A stretch of DNA of 64,000 nt from Paramesorhizobium salinisoli. GTDB lineage: Bacteria; Pseudomonadota; Alphaproteobacteria; Rhizobiales; Rhizobiaceae. Every line of letters begins with the position of its first letter. Positions within the stretch are counted from its first letter, which is position 1. The notes under the pieces were generated by a model. It did not search any database. It was given only the letters and a program-made list of their open reading frames with translations, and had not been told where the DNA came from. Location: NCBI RefSeq assembly GCF_003335045.1, contig NZ_QOZG01000004.1, forward strand, positions 455,423 through 519,422. The letters are read 5' to 3'. Positions 1 to 8,740 of this stretch are shown here, piece by piece. A program made the translations under genes and the position numbers.

Positions 1-273
1 GTCGAGGGGTCGGTTGCAATCGACAATGAGGCGGGAGATGCAGGATTCGATCAATGAGGCGTCGAGGCGGCGGCTCATTTCGCGTGCCACGCCCAGAGCG
101 CCGGGATCCCAGGCGATGTGACGCTGCAGGTCATCTGGCGTCAGCCCCAGTGCGAAACCCGCGGGAACATGGTTCGAGGCATGGTCGCACAGGAGCAGCA
201 CCGGGCTCTTGCCGTGCCGGTTGGTGATCCTGACGGGATTGTCGACGTCCGCGATCACGGTCGTATCAGCCAT
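1..273 (-). CDS. N-formylglutamate amidohydrolase family protein (5' part only)
   Basis: Only the first 91 codons are present; the gene runs off the left edge. The start is the ATG at 271-273 on the minus strand. The visible N-terminus contains HGKSPVLLLCDHASNHVP at about residues 19-36 and IAWDPGA at about 53-59, both hallmarks of the FGase family. Members hydrolyse N-formyl-glutamate (last step of one histidine-degradation route) or related N-formyl amino acids. The substrate cannot be fixed without the C-terminal part and neighbours. It is divergent from the RpiR regulator at 394, with about 120 bp between them. Confidence 0.8.
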   Translation of the reverse strand, partial: MADTTVIADVDNPVRITNRHGKSPVLLLCDHASNHVPAGFALGLTPDDLQRHIAWDPGALGVAREMSRRLDASLIESCISRLIVDCNRPLD

Positions 274-292
274 TCATGTTCCCCGAGGATTG

Positions 293-309
293 TACTGTTT
301 GTTACAGTA
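293..309. promoter_or_regulatory. Candidate operator in the divergent promoter region
   Basis: TACTGT-N5-ACAGTA is a perfect 6-bp inverted repeat. It lies in the short AT-rich gap between the divergent amidohydrolase and RpiR genes, where an autoregulatory operator would be expected. The assignment to RpiR is inference from position only. Confidence 0.4.
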
Positions 310-393
310 TCTATTTAAATGTCTCGTGTCGTATGATTTGATACAAAGTGCCGCGATTTGTCAAACATGAATCTGGCGCGAGGGGCGAGCGAA

Positions 394-1227
394 ATGAAAG
401 CAAGCATATCCGAGCTGATCGGCGAAAAGATCGTCTCGATGTCGGCCAGCGAGCGCAGGGCGGCGCAGACGCTGATTGCGCATTATCCGCTGATCGGCCT
501 GAAGACGGTCGCGGATTTTTCGGCGCAAGCCGGGGTGAGTTCCCCAACCATCCTGCGCTTCGTGGCAAGGCTTGGCTTTTCCAATTATCCCGAGTTTCAG
601 GCAGCGTTGCAGGAGGAATTGGCAGCGCAGATCCAGTCGCCGCTGACACGCAACCTGGCGCCCCAATCAGCCCGGCCGCAGAGCGCCTTTGCGCAGGTCG
701 ATGCAACGCTCGAAAATATCCGCGAGACCTTCAGCCATCTGCCAGAAGCACAGATCGCGGAGATCGCCGCGATGCTGAGCCGGCCGCGCGGCCACATCCA
801 TCTCGTCGGCGGACGGTTTACCGATCCGATCGCGCGCTATATGGCAGTCCATATGCAGATCATCCGCCCCGGCGTGGTTCATCTCGATGGGCAGGAGAGC
901 AACTGGCGCGATCGGCTGATCGACATGGGCAAGCGCGACGTGCTGGTGATCCTCGACATTCGCCGCTATCAGGAGAGCCTGCTTCGCTTTGCCGAAAAGG
1001 CGCAGGCGCGCGGTGTCGAAATCGTGCTCCTGACCGACCAGTGGCTTTCGCCCATCGCCCGCTTTGCCCGCCATGTGATCGCCGGACGGACGGCTGTCCC
1101 CTCGGCGTGGGATTCGACGGCGGCTCTTTTCGTCGTGGCGGAAACCCTGATCGCCGAGATCACGCGCCATGCCGAGGAGACCGCCAGCAAGCGCATCCGT
1201 GAAATGGAAGAATTGCGCGGCGAGTAA
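394..1227 (+). CDS. RpiR-family transcriptional regulator (HTH + SIS)
   Basis: A 277-residue protein. Residues 1-75 form an RpiR-type helix-turn-helix (ADFSAQAGVSSPTILRFVARLGF). Residues about 120-260 form a SIS sugar-phosphate-binding domain. RpiR regulators usually respond to a phosphosugar and control sugar catabolism. In-frame starts exist at 358 (TTG) and 367 (ATG), but AGGGG at 381-385 sits 8 bases before the ATG at 394, so that start is preferred. The next gene downstream on the same strand is gnd, 137 bp away, which makes a phosphogluconate-pathway link plausible but unproven. Confidence 0.8.
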   Translation: MKASISELIGEKIVSMSASERRAAQTLIAHYPLIGLKTVADFSAQAGVSSPTILRFVARLGFSNYPEFQAALQEELAAQIQSPLTRNLAPQSARPQSAFAQVDATLENIRETFSHLPEAQIAEIAAMLSRPRGHIHLVGGRFTDPIARYMAVHMQIIRPGVVHLDGQESNWRDRLIDMGKRDVLVILDIRRYQESLLRFAEKAQARGVEIVLLTDQWLSPIARFARHVIAGRTAVPSAWDSTAALFVVAETLIAEITRHAEETASKRIREMEELRGE

Positions 1228-1364
1228 CGCTATCGTGCCGCGCAGGCCCGCAACCGGCTTTGTCTGCCGCAATAAAATCGATAAGCTAAGACGATGGTCT
1301 AAACCTGATTCCGGCACGTTCGTGCCGCCAATCTCTCCTGTTTATATTCCCGAAAGGAAGCGTC

Positions 1365-2786
1365 ATGGAAAAAGCGGATATTGGGCTGATCGGCCTTGGT
1401 GTCATGGGGGCGAATCTCGCGCTCAACATCGCCGAGAAGGGCTACCGCGTCGCTGTCTACAACCGCACGACCCAGAAGACCCACGAGTTCCATGAGAATG
1501 CAGGGGAACTCAAGGACCGGGTCATTCCGTGCGACACGCTGGAGCAACTCGTCGGCAGCATCCGCGCCCCGCGCCCGATCATCCTCATGATCAAGGCAGG
1601 CGATCCTGTCGACCAGGAGATCAAGGCGCTAAAGCCGCTCCTGATGCGCGACGATATCATCATCGATGCGGGCAACGCCAATTTCCACGACACGGTGCGC
1701 CGCCTGAACAGTCTCGGCACCGACGACCCGACCTTTGTCGGCATGGGCGTTTCCGGTGGCGAGGAAGGGGCGCGTCACGGCCCGTCGATCATGGTCGGCG
1801 GCACCCAGGAAGCCTATGACCGCATCTCCCCGGTGCTGACCGCGATTGCCGCCAAATATGACGGCGATCCCTGCTGTGCGCTTCTCGGGCCTGATGGCGC
1901 CGGCCATTTCGTCAAGACCATTCACAATGGCATCGAATATGCCGACATGCAGATGATCGCCGAGATCTACGGCATCCTGCGCGACGGACTCGGCCTTTCG
2001 GCGCCTGCTATCGGCAGCGTCTTTTCCAAGTGGAACGACGGCCCGCTCAACTCCTATCTGATCGAGATCACCGCTAAAGTGCTGCTCGCGGTGGATCCCG
2101 ATACGGGCAAGGCCGCCGTCGATGTCATTCTCGACTCAGCCGGGCAGAAGGGCACGGGCCGTTGGTCGGCCATCGAGGCGCAGATGCTAGGCATTCCGGC
2201 CACCGGTATCGAGGCCGCTGTTGCTGCCCGTTCGCTTTCGGCCCTCAAAGCAGAGCGGCAGATGGCTGAAAAGGCTTATCCGTTTGGCGGGACAGCTCTT
2301 TCTCCGGAGGATCGCGCCCGCTTCATCGACGATCTCGAGCAGGGCCTGCTTGCCGGTAAGATCGCGGCCTATGCGCAGGGCTTCGCGGTCATGGCAGGAG
2401 CGTCGAAGGAATATGAGTGGGACCTGCCGCTGGCAACCACCGCCCGCATCTGGCGGGCCGGCTGCATCATCCGCTCGCAGTTTCTCGATGTCATCGCTGA
2501 AGCGTTCGATAAAGGTTCGCCGGAAAACCTGCTGCTTGCGCCCGCCTTTATCGAGCGCATGACCAAGGGGTCGGCGGCGCTGCGCAAAGTCGTTTCCACT
2601 GCGGCTCTCGCGGGGTTGCCCGTGCCGGCGCTCAGCTCTGCGCTCAGCTATTTCGACAGCTATCGACAGGCGCGCGGCTCTGCCAATCTCATCCAGGCGC
2701 AACGCGATTTCTTCGGTGCGCATGGCTTCAAGCGGCTCGACCGCGAGGGCGATTTCCATGGTCCCTGGTCGTCGGATATGGGGTGA
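1365..2786 (+). CDS. gnd: 6-phosphogluconate dehydrogenase, decarboxylating
   Basis: 473 residues, full length for the dimeric NADP-dependent enzyme that converts 6-phosphogluconate to ribulose-5-phosphate and CO2 in the oxidative pentose phosphate pathway. The Rossmann motif GLGVMGANLALN is at residues 10-21. The substrate loop GVSGGEEGARHGPS is at 128-141. The catalytic segment FVKTIHNGIEYADMQ carries Lys184, Asn188 and Glu191. The C-terminus ends in the typical HGPWSSDMG. The start ATG follows GAAAGGAAGCGTC, a good ribosome-binding site. Confidence 0.97.
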   Translation: MEKADIGLIGLGVMGANLALNIAEKGYRVAVYNRTTQKTHEFHENAGELKDRVIPCDTLEQLVGSIRAPRPIILMIKAGDPVDQEIKALKPLLMRDDIIIDAGNANFHDTVRRLNSLGTDDPTFVGMGVSGGEEGARHGPSIMVGGTQEAYDRISPVLTAIAAKYDGDPCCALLGPDGAGHFVKTIHNGIEYADMQMIAEIYGILRDGLGLSAPAIGSVFSKWNDGPLNSYLIEITAKVLLAVDPDTGKAAVDVILDSAGQKGTGRWSAIEAQMLGIPATGIEAAVAARSLSALKAERQMAEKAYPFGGTALSPEDRARFIDDLEQGLLAGKIAAYAQGFAVMAGASKEYEWDLPLATTARIWRAGCIIRSQFLDVIAEAFDKGSPENLLLAPAFIERMTKGSAALRKVVSTAALAGLPVPALSSALSYFDSYRQARGSANLIQAQRDFFGAHGFKRLDREGDFHGPWSSDMG

Positions 2787-2830
2787 ACCAAGGTAGGTAT
2801 CGTTCACTAAACAGAGACAATGCATCACCT

Positions 2831-2858
2831 AACGGCGGCTTACCTCAGCCGCCGTTTT
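2831..2858 (+). terminator. Rho-independent terminator after gnd
   Basis: A 9-bp perfect stem AACGGCGGC / GCCGCCGTT (2831-2839, 2848-2856) with an 8-base loop; the right arm runs into a TTTT tract at 2855-2858. It lies 45 bp after the gnd stop codon. Confidence 0.85.
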
Positions 2859-2917
2859 AACCCCATATAGCTCGCATCCGCCGGAATGATCCGGCACAGC
2901 CATATGAGGGCGATGCA

Positions 2918-3862
2918 ATGACAGATACGCTCAAGAGCACCATCAAGGGGCTTCACCACGTCACATCTATGGCGAGGGACGCCAATCTCAACAACGCGTT
3001 CTTCACCAGGGCGCTCGGGCTGAGACGCGTCAAGAAAACCGTCAATTTCGACGCGCCCGACGTTTATCATCTCTATTACGCCGATGAGGCCGGGACGCCC
3101 GGCTCCGTCATGACCTATTTCCCATTCCCGCATATCGGTCCGGGCCGTCAAGGCGCAGGCGAGGTCGGTATGACCGTCTTTGCCGTTCCAGAAGGAACGC
3201 TCCCATTCTGGGAAAAGCATCTGGCGGATCATGGCGCCGGAGGGCTGTCGCGCGATGAGGTTTTCGGTGAAAAGCGGCTGCGTTTTCTTGGTCCCGACGC
3301 GGACAGTTTCGCTCTCGTTGAGGTAAAGGGCGATGCACGCGCTCCATGGATCAAGGGCGGCATCGGCGATGACGAGGCGATCCGTGGCTTTCATTCGGTG
3401 TCGCTGCGCCTGCGTGACGAAGGGGCTACGGCTGAACTCCTGGAATTCATGGGCTATGAGGAAGCAGACAGGGCGGGAAATGTCCGGCGCTTCGTTGTTC
3501 CGCATGGCAACGGCGCCAATGTCATCGATATCGAAACGGTTCCTGGCGCTCGCTTCGCCGATCTGGGGGCGGGTTCAGTGCATCATGTCGCTTTCGCCGT
3601 CGAGAACCGCGAAAAGCAGCTCGAAGTGCGCAAGGCGCTGATGGATACGGGATATCAGGTCACCCCCGTCATCGACCGGGACTATTTCTGGGCGATCTAT
3701 TTCCGCACGCCAGGTGGCGTCCTGTTCGAGGTGGCGACCAACGAACCGGGCTTCGATCGTGATGAGGATACCGCGCATCTGGGCGAGGCATTGAAGCTGC
3801 CCAAGCAGCATGAACCCCTGCGCGAACTGCTCGAGCGTCACCTGCAGCCGATCGTGGATTGA
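2918..3862 (+). CDS. VOC-family ring-cleaving dioxygenase / glyoxalase (MhqO/LinE-like)
   Basis: 314 residues made of two tandem vicinal-oxygen-chelate modules. The likely metal ligands are His14 (GLHHVT), His223 (VHHVAF) and Glu271 (GVLFEVA), the usual His-His-Glu set of extradiol-type and hydroquinone-processing members. Relatives (MhqO, MhqE, LinE types) act on hydroquinones or quinone conjugates. The start follows GAGGGCGATGCA. It is followed 10 bp later by an MhqD-like hydrolase, the same pairing as in quinone-detoxification operons of other bacteria. The substrate is inferred from that pairing only. Confidence 0.8.
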   Translation: MTDTLKSTIKGLHHVTSMARDANLNNAFFTRALGLRRVKKTVNFDAPDVYHLYYADEAGTPGSVMTYFPFPHIGPGRQGAGEVGMTVFAVPEGTLPFWEKHLADHGAGGLSRDEVFGEKRLRFLGPDADSFALVEVKGDARAPWIKGGIGDDEAIRGFHSVSLRLRDEGATAELLEFMGYEEADRAGNVRRFVVPHGNGANVIDIETVPGARFADLGAGSVHHVAFAVENREKQLEVRKALMDTGYQVTPVIDRDYFWAIYFRTPGGVLFEVATNEPGFDRDEDTAHLGEALKLPKQHEPLRELLERHLQPIVD

Positions 3863-3872
3863 GGCAGCCGAT

Positions 3873-4490
3873 ATGTCGATGGAAACTTACCATTATCGCA
3901 TGCACCCGGCGTCCGCGCCGGGCGCCCCGTTGATGTTCGTCTTTCATGGGACGGGCGGAGACGAAAACCAGTTCTTCGACCTTGGCCGGCAATTGCTGCC
4001 GGGCGCGGGGATCGTCTCGCCACGCGGCGATGTCCTGGAACATGGCGCTGCGCGCTTCTTCCGCCGGACCGGCGAGGGCGTCTACGACATGGCCGATCTT
4101 CATCGCCGCACCAAGGCGATGGCCGATTTCGTCCGCGCGCATATCGAGGCGGAAAAGCCGTCCGCCGTGATCGGGCTTGGCTATTCCAACGGCGCGAACA
4201 TCCTGGCCTCGATTCTTCTGGACCAGCCGCATCTCTTCAAGGCGGCTATCCTGATGCATCCGCTGATCCCATGGCAGCCGGCGGAACAGCCCGATCTGAA
4301 GGGTCGGCGCGTGCTGATCACGGCGGGTCGCCAAGATCCGATCTGCCCGCCTGCCTTTACCACGCGTCTCGGCGAGTACCTGACGGCGCAGGGTAGCGAT
4401 ACAATTATCGAATGGCATTCCGGCGGCCATGAAATCCGCCAGTCGGAACTGGCGGCTATCAATGTTTTTACCGAGATATATCGACGGTAA
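3873..4490 (+). CDS. Alpha/beta hydrolase, phospholipase/carboxylesterase family (MhqD-like)
   Basis: 205 residues, usual size for the family. The nucleophile elbow GYSNG places Ser105. Asp155 (GRQDPICPP) and His186 (SGGHEI) complete a normal triad, and HGTGGDENQF near residue 25 supplies the oxyanion-hole loop. An earlier in-frame ATG at 3810 would overlap the upstream gene by 53 bases; the ATG at 3873 follows GAGGCAGCC and gives the usual N-terminus. It is probably co-transcribed with the VOC enzyme and acts on ester or quinone-derived conjugates. Its stop is 11 bp from the convergent ABC ATPase gene. Confidence 0.8.
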   Translation: MSMETYHYRMHPASAPGAPLMFVFHGTGGDENQFFDLGRQLLPGAGIVSPRGDVLEHGAARFFRRTGEGVYDMADLHRRTKAMADFVRAHIEAEKPSAVIGLGYSNGANILASILLDQPHLFKAAILMHPLIPWQPAEQPDLKGRRVLITAGRQDPICPPAFTTRLGEYLTAQGSDTIIEWHSGGHEIRQSELAAINVFTEIYRR

Positions 4491-4501
4491 GGCCGCCCGG
4501 C

Positions 4502-5563
4502 CTATTCGCCGAGAACCAGGAGATCCTTGGCGGCAAAGCCGATCTTGACCTTTTCGCCGCGCGCCGGCGGCGGGGAGCCGGGATTGTTGAACATGTCCAG
4601 CGAGACGTTGTTCTTGCCGAGCGAGACGCGCGTGCGGATGACGGAGCCTAGGAAGTGCACGTCGTTGATGATGCCCTCGATCGCCGTGTCGTGGCCGTTC
4701 TGCAGGCCTATGGTCACGGCTTCAGGGCGCAGCGCCAGCGCCAGCATTTCGCCATTCTTATGGCCGGAGAGCGATTGCGCCAGGGTTATCCGGTTGCCGT
4801 CGAGATCGACAATGCCCGCCTCGGCGTCGTCCACCTTGCCTTCAAGCACGTTGAGCGTGCCGACGAAGGATGCGACGAAGCGCGATACGGGCTGGTTATA
4901 GATATCGAACGGGGTGCCGATCTGCTCGGCGCGGCCCTCATGCATGACGACGATGCGGTCGGAGATCGACAGTGCCTCCTCCTGGTCATGTGTTACGAAA
5001 ATGGTGGTGATGCCGAGCTTCTGCTGGATCGCGCGTATCTCCTGGCGCAGCGACACGCGGATCTTGGCGTCAAGCGCGGAGAGCGGTTCGTCGAGGAGAA
5101 GCACCTGCGGCTTGGTCGCCAGCGCGCGAGCCAGCGCGACGCGCTGCTGCTGGCCGCCTGAGAGTTGATAGGGAAAGCGGTCTCCGAGATGGCCAAGCCG
5201 GATCAGTTCCAGCATTTCCGCCACCGTCGCATCGATCTCGGCCTTCGGTTTCCTGGAGACGCGAAGGCCGAAGGCGACATTCTGCGCCACGGTCATATTG
5301 GGGAAAAGCGCATAGGCCTGAAACACCATGCCGATATTGCGCTGGTTGGGCTTGAGATCGACCACGTCCTTGCCGTCGATGCGGATGATGCCCGAGGTCG
5401 GGACCTCGAAACCCGCAACCATGCGCAGCACGGTTGTCTTGCCACAACCGCTCGGCCCTAGGAAGGAAACGAACTCGCCTTTCTCCACGCCCAAGTTGAA
5501 GTCCTGAACGACCTTGTTGGTTCCGAAGCTTTTTTGCAGATGGGATATTTCGAGGAAAGCCAT
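4502..5563 (-). CDS. ABC transporter ATP-binding protein (PotA/FbpC-like importer)
   Basis: 353 residues. Walker A GPSGCGKT is at 36-43, the signature LSGGQQQR at 134-141, and Walker B LLLDEP at 155-160; a TOBE-type C-terminal domain follows (about 240-350). It energises the uptake system encoded by the three genes upstream on the same strand (permeases 5575-7262, solute-binding protein 7323-8426). A longer frame reaches 5641, but MAFLEISHLQKSFG at 5563 is the conserved family start and lies 11 bp after the stop of the permease gene. The family points to spermidine/putrescine-, iron- or phosphonate-type substrates; which one is unknown. Confidence 0.9.
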   Translation of the reverse strand: MAFLEISHLQKSFGTNKVVQDFNLGVEKGEFVSFLGPSGCGKTTVLRMVAGFEVPTSGIIRIDGKDVVDLKPNQRNIGMVFQAYALFPNMTVAQNVAFGLRVSRKPKAEIDATVAEMLELIRLGHLGDRFPYQLSGGQQQRVALARALATKPQVLLLDEPLSALDAKIRVSLRQEIRAIQQKLGITTIFVTHDQEEALSISDRIVVMHEGRAEQIGTPFDIYNQPVSRFVASFVGTLNVLEGKVDDAEAGIVDLDGNRITLAQSLSGHKNGEMLALALRPEAVTIGLQNGHDTAIEGIINDVHFLGSVIRTRVSLGKNNVSLDMFNNPGSPPPARGEKVKIGFAAKDLLVLGE

Positions 5564-5574
5564 GGGAACCGATC

Positions 5575-6363
5575 TCAAGCGCTGGGCGATTTGAATTTGC
5601 TGAAGCGGGAAACAAGCTGGATCAGCGCAATGCTCATCCATGTCACCGCGAAGGAAATGACCGCGAGGGCGGACGGCTCATAGGCGCGGTTGGCGCCGAC
5701 GAGTTGGAGGTAAGGGCCGAAGGCCGGACGATTGAGGAGTGAGGCCAGCGTGAACTCGCCAATGACAATGGCGAAGGTGATGAAGGCTCCGCTCAGGACG
5801 CCGGAAAGCACATTGGGGAAGATGACCTTGAACAGGATTGTCGGCCAGCCGGCGCCGAGGCTCTCGGCGGCTTCAGTCAGGGTGCGAACATCAATAGCGC
5901 GCATGGCGGTGTCGACGGCGCGGTACATATAGGGCAGCGACAACGTCACATAGCCGAACATCAGGAGCAGATCCGTCATCCGGCGCGATCCGGTGAAAGG
6001 CAGGATCGACGACGAATTATAAATCCTGAGATAGCCGAAGACGATGACGATCGCGGGGATCACCAGCGGCATCAGCGTGATGAACTCGACAACGGGGCGA
6101 AGCTGCGGCAGGCGAAGCCGGATCCAGTATGCGGTCGGCACAACAAGCAGGATGCCGAAGATAATGGTCATCACGCCCATCAGCGTGGAATAGGCGAAGG
6201 TCGCCTGAAAATTCGGATCGGAAAAGACGACACGATAGGCATCGAAGGAATATTCGCCGCGCCGCATGCGCAGCGAGAATTCGAATGTGCCGATCAGCGG
6301 TACGAGGAAATAGATCGCGCCGATGGCGAAGGCGATCCATGCGCCGATGCGTTGCGATTTCAT
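5575..6363 (-). CDS. ABC transporter permease (inner-membrane, PotC-like)
   Basis: 262 residues with about six hydrophobic segments. The cytoplasmic EAA loop reads EAAESLGAGWPTILFKVIFPN at about residues 162-182. The ATG at 6363 overlaps the stop of the preceding permease (ATGA) and has GGTGG upstream. A GTG three codons earlier is possible. It pairs with the other permease in an importer heterodimer. The expected ATPase-coupling loop supports assignment to the same transporter as 4502-5563. Confidence 0.9.
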   Translation of the reverse strand: MKSQRIGAWIAFAIGAIYFLVPLIGTFEFSLRMRRGEYSFDAYRVVFSDPNFQATFAYSTLMGVMTIIFGILLVVPTAYWIRLRLPQLRPVVEFITLMPLVIPAIVIVFGYLRIYNSSSILPFTGSRRMTDLLLMFGYVTLSLPYMYRAVDTAMRAIDVRTLTEAAESLGAGWPTILFKVIFPNVLSGVLSGAFITFAIVIGEFTLASLLNRPAFGPYLQLVGANRAYEPSALAVISFAVTWMSIALIQLVSRFSKFKSPSA

Positions 6364-7262
6364 TTCTGCCACCTTTCCGCGCGCATCCGCAGCCAGATGT
6401 AGAGCACGTTGGAAATGCCGGTGATGAGGATCATGCCGAGCGCCAGCGCATAGCCGAGATTCTCGTTGTGCAGCACGTCACCGCGGATCTGCGCGTAGAG
6501 CAGGATGGGGACGATATTGAGGGAGCTTCCGGTCAGCGCATAGGCGGTCGCGATGGCGCCGAAGGCGTTTGCGAAGAGGAGCAGGCTGGTGCCGAGCAGG
6601 CTCGGCCACAGAATGGGGAACGCCACCATGCGCCAATATTGCATCGTCGTCGCGCCCAGGATGGAGGAGGCTTCGCGCCACTCCTTCTTCAGGCCGTCGA
6701 GGGCGGGGGTGAGGATCAGCACCATCAGGGGTATCTGGAAGAACATATAGGTGATGGTCAGCCCGAGGAAGCTCAGAAGATTGAACCCGGTCGAATAGAG
6801 ATTGAAGCCGAGATACTTGTTGAGCAGCACGGTGACGAGGCCGGTGCGGCCGAGCGTCGCGAGGAAGGCGAAGGCAAGAGGCACGCCGGCGAAATTCGAC
6901 GCCACGCCGGAAAATGTCAGGACTGTCGGCCGCAGCCAGGAGGGAAGGCCGCCGAGCACGATCGCCCAGGCGAGGAAGAAGCCGATGAGAGCACCGCCAA
7001 GCGCCGAGGCTAGGCTGATCTTGATCGAAATCCAGTAGGCACTCATGATCGAGGGCTGGAAGAGATCGAGAATGTTCTGGAACGTGAAGTTGCCTGCCTG
7101 ATCCTTGAATGCGCCGACGATCAGAAACAGCGTCGGCCATATCAGAAACATGATGGCGAAAAGGAAAAACGGCACCACGCCCAGCCATTCGAGCGGCAGA
7201 CGCCGTGCAAGCGATGGTGTGCGAGTGGTCGAGGAAGTGTCCGGGATGCTGCTCATGGGCAT
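6360..7262 (-). CDS. ABC transporter permease (inner-membrane, PotB-like)
   Basis: 300 residues starting at MPMSSIP. GGAAGG about six bases before the ATG at 7262 selects it over a GTG further upstream and an ATG two codons later. There are multiple membrane segments, the first at about residues 27-50. The EAA-type loop REASSILGATTMQYWRMVAFP lies in the second half. The gene ends in a 4-base overlap with the next permease and begins 60 bp after the solute-binding protein, with a stem-loop in that gap. Confidence 0.9.
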   Translation of the reverse strand: MPMSSIPDTSSTTRTPSLARRLPLEWLGVVPFFLFAIMFLIWPTLFLIVGAFKDQAGNFTFQNILDLFQPSIMSAYWISIKISLASALGGALIGFFLAWAIVLGGLPSWLRPTVLTFSGVASNFAGVPLAFAFLATLGRTGLVTVLLNKYLGFNLYSTGFNLLSFLGLTITYMFFQIPLMVLILTPALDGLKKEWREASSILGATTMQYWRMVAFPILWPSLLGTSLLLFANAFGAIATAYALTGSSLNIVPILLYAQIRGDVLHNENLGYALALGMILITGISNVLYIWLRMRAERWQK

Positions 7263-7272
7263 TTTGGCCTTC

Positions 7273-7312
7273 CGCCGGGCGGCGTGTCTCTTGCGAAACA
7301 CCTCGCCCGGCG
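7273..7312. other. Intra-operon stem-loop between binding protein and permease genes
   Basis: A perfect 8-bp inverted repeat CGCCGGGC / GCCCGGCG (7273-7280, 7305-7312), with further partial pairing inside. There is no U-tract on the transcribed (minus) strand after the stem, so this looks like an mRNA-stabilising or attenuating hairpin rather than a full terminator. Such structures commonly keep binding-protein mRNA more abundant than permease mRNA. Confidence 0.55.
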
Positions 7313-7322
7313 AAAAAGCGTC

Positions 7323-8426
7323 TTACTGGACGTTTGCGCCGACGACGCTGTCCCAGTTCTTGGTGATCACTTCGTTCGACGCCTTCTGCTCGTCGAGCGT
7401 CGGGAAGACGGCCTTCTCGTAAGATGCCGCCGGAGGCAGCTTGTCGAGAAGATCCTGCGGGACCTTGCCGTTCTTGACGAGGTCGTTGAAGCGGATCGGA
7501 TGGCAATAGCCCTTGAGCCAGGCAAGCTGGCCTTCGTCGGAATAGAGATATTCCATCCAGAGCTTGGCGGCGTTCGGATGCGGCGCATAGGCGCTGATCG
7601 CCTGAACGTAGACGCCGGCGACGACGCCCGACTTCGGCACGACGACTTCAACGGCCGGGTTGCCCTTCAGCGTGTCGCGATCGGAGAGGGCGTTATAGTC
7701 CCAGCGGATCAGGATCGGGGTGGAGCCCTGTGCCAGAGAGGCGGCCTTGCCGATGACAGGCACGAAATTGCCGTTGGCATTCAACTGCTTGAAGAACTCC
7801 AGGCCAGCTTCGCCGGCTTTCGTTCCCGCTTCAGCACCTGATGCGAGCCCGGCGGCGTAGACGCCGAGGATCGCCTGGTTGGACGCGCGCGGATCGCCTG
7901 CGAGCGCCACGGAATTCTTATACTCATCCTTGAGCAGGTCCGACCAATCCTGAGGTACGTTCTGGATGATGTCCTTGTTCACCTCGAAGGAGAGAACACC
8001 ATAATAGTCGCCGTACCAGTGGCCTTCCGGATCCTTGGCGTCGTCGGGGATCGAATCCCAGGTCGAGACCTTGTAGGACTGCGTCAGGCCATCGGCCTTG
8101 GCGGAGGGGCCAAAGGAGAAACCGACGTCGATGACGTCAGGCGCCTGCGGGCCCTTGTTGTCCTTGTTGGCCTTGATCGCCTCGATCTCGTCGCCCGAAC
8201 CAGCGTCCGGGTTCAGTTCATTGATCTCAATGCCGTACTTCTCCTTGAAGCCGGTGATCAGGGCGCCATATCCGCACCAGTCATGGGGCAGCGCGATGGT
8301 CGTCAACTGACCCTCAGCCTTGGCGGCAGCGATGAGTTCGGCAGATGGTTCGGCAGCGGCGACAGACGTGCCGACGATGGCGAGAGCAGTCGATAGAGAC
8401 AGCAAACGAGCTGAATACCCAAGCAT
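7323..8426 (-). CDS. Periplasmic solute-binding protein of ABC importer (family 1)
   Basis: 367 residues. A signal peptide (MLGYSARLLSLSTALAIVG...) has a probable cleavage after SVAAA near residue 24. The mature protein has the two-lobe extracellular solute-binding fold of spermidine/putrescine- and iron-type binding proteins. The ATG at 8426 has GGGGAG seven bases upstream; a longer frame extends to 8561 but lacks a signal-peptide start. First gene of the minus-strand operon with two permeases and an ATPase. Substrate not identifiable from sequence alone. Confidence 0.88.
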   Translation of the reverse strand: MLGYSARLLSLSTALAIVGTSVAAAEPSAELIAAAKAEGQLTTIALPHDWCGYGALITGFKEKYGIEINELNPDAGSGDEIEAIKANKDNKGPQAPDVIDVGFSFGPSAKADGLTQSYKVSTWDSIPDDAKDPEGHWYGDYYGVLSFEVNKDIIQNVPQDWSDLLKDEYKNSVALAGDPRASNQAILGVYAAGLASGAEAGTKAGEAGLEFFKQLNANGNFVPVIGKAASLAQGSTPILIRWDYNALSDRDTLKGNPAVEVVVPKSGVVAGVYVQAISAYAPHPNAAKLWMEYLYSDEGQLAWLKGYCHPIRFNDLVKNGKVPQDLLDKLPPAASYEKAVFPTLDEQKASNEVITKNWDSVVGANVQ

Positions 8427-8740
8427 GAAAAAACTCCCCTGTTGCGGCGAACGCCTTTGGCTCAAATCCGGCATCCGCGCCATCCCGATAGTCTCATCGA
8501 ATGACAATTGGATGACAGCAGCGACATATGCCGAATTTCGTAGCGGCAGGAAGTGAAACACTTTTCCCGGGGCTTAGCAATTGATCCGTTTTACTAATTC
8601 GCCGAGCATGACAAAAATATTTCATATCTGTGACGTGGTTTATCGGTTTTGCGGGGCGGCAAGAGCGCACAGGGTTTCCCAATTTCTTGGGGATTCGTAG
8701 TCAGCCTGTAAGCTTATGAACCGAAACAGGTTCCCCAGCC
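8427..8740. other. Intergenic region between binding-protein operon and emrB
   Basis: 314 bp without a credible gene. It must contain the promoter of the minus-strand ABC operon. I could not assign -35/-10 elements. Just after the emrB stop, GAACC-N6-GGTTC (8718-8733) resembles the arms of the TetR operators at 11652 and 11711 but with a wider spacer. No clear terminator was found for emrB. Confidence 0.5.

Noticed and set aside
4490..4505. GGCCG-CC-CGGCC dyad between convergent genes as a terminator
   Set aside because: The stem is only 5 bp with a 2-base loop and no T-run; too weak to call.
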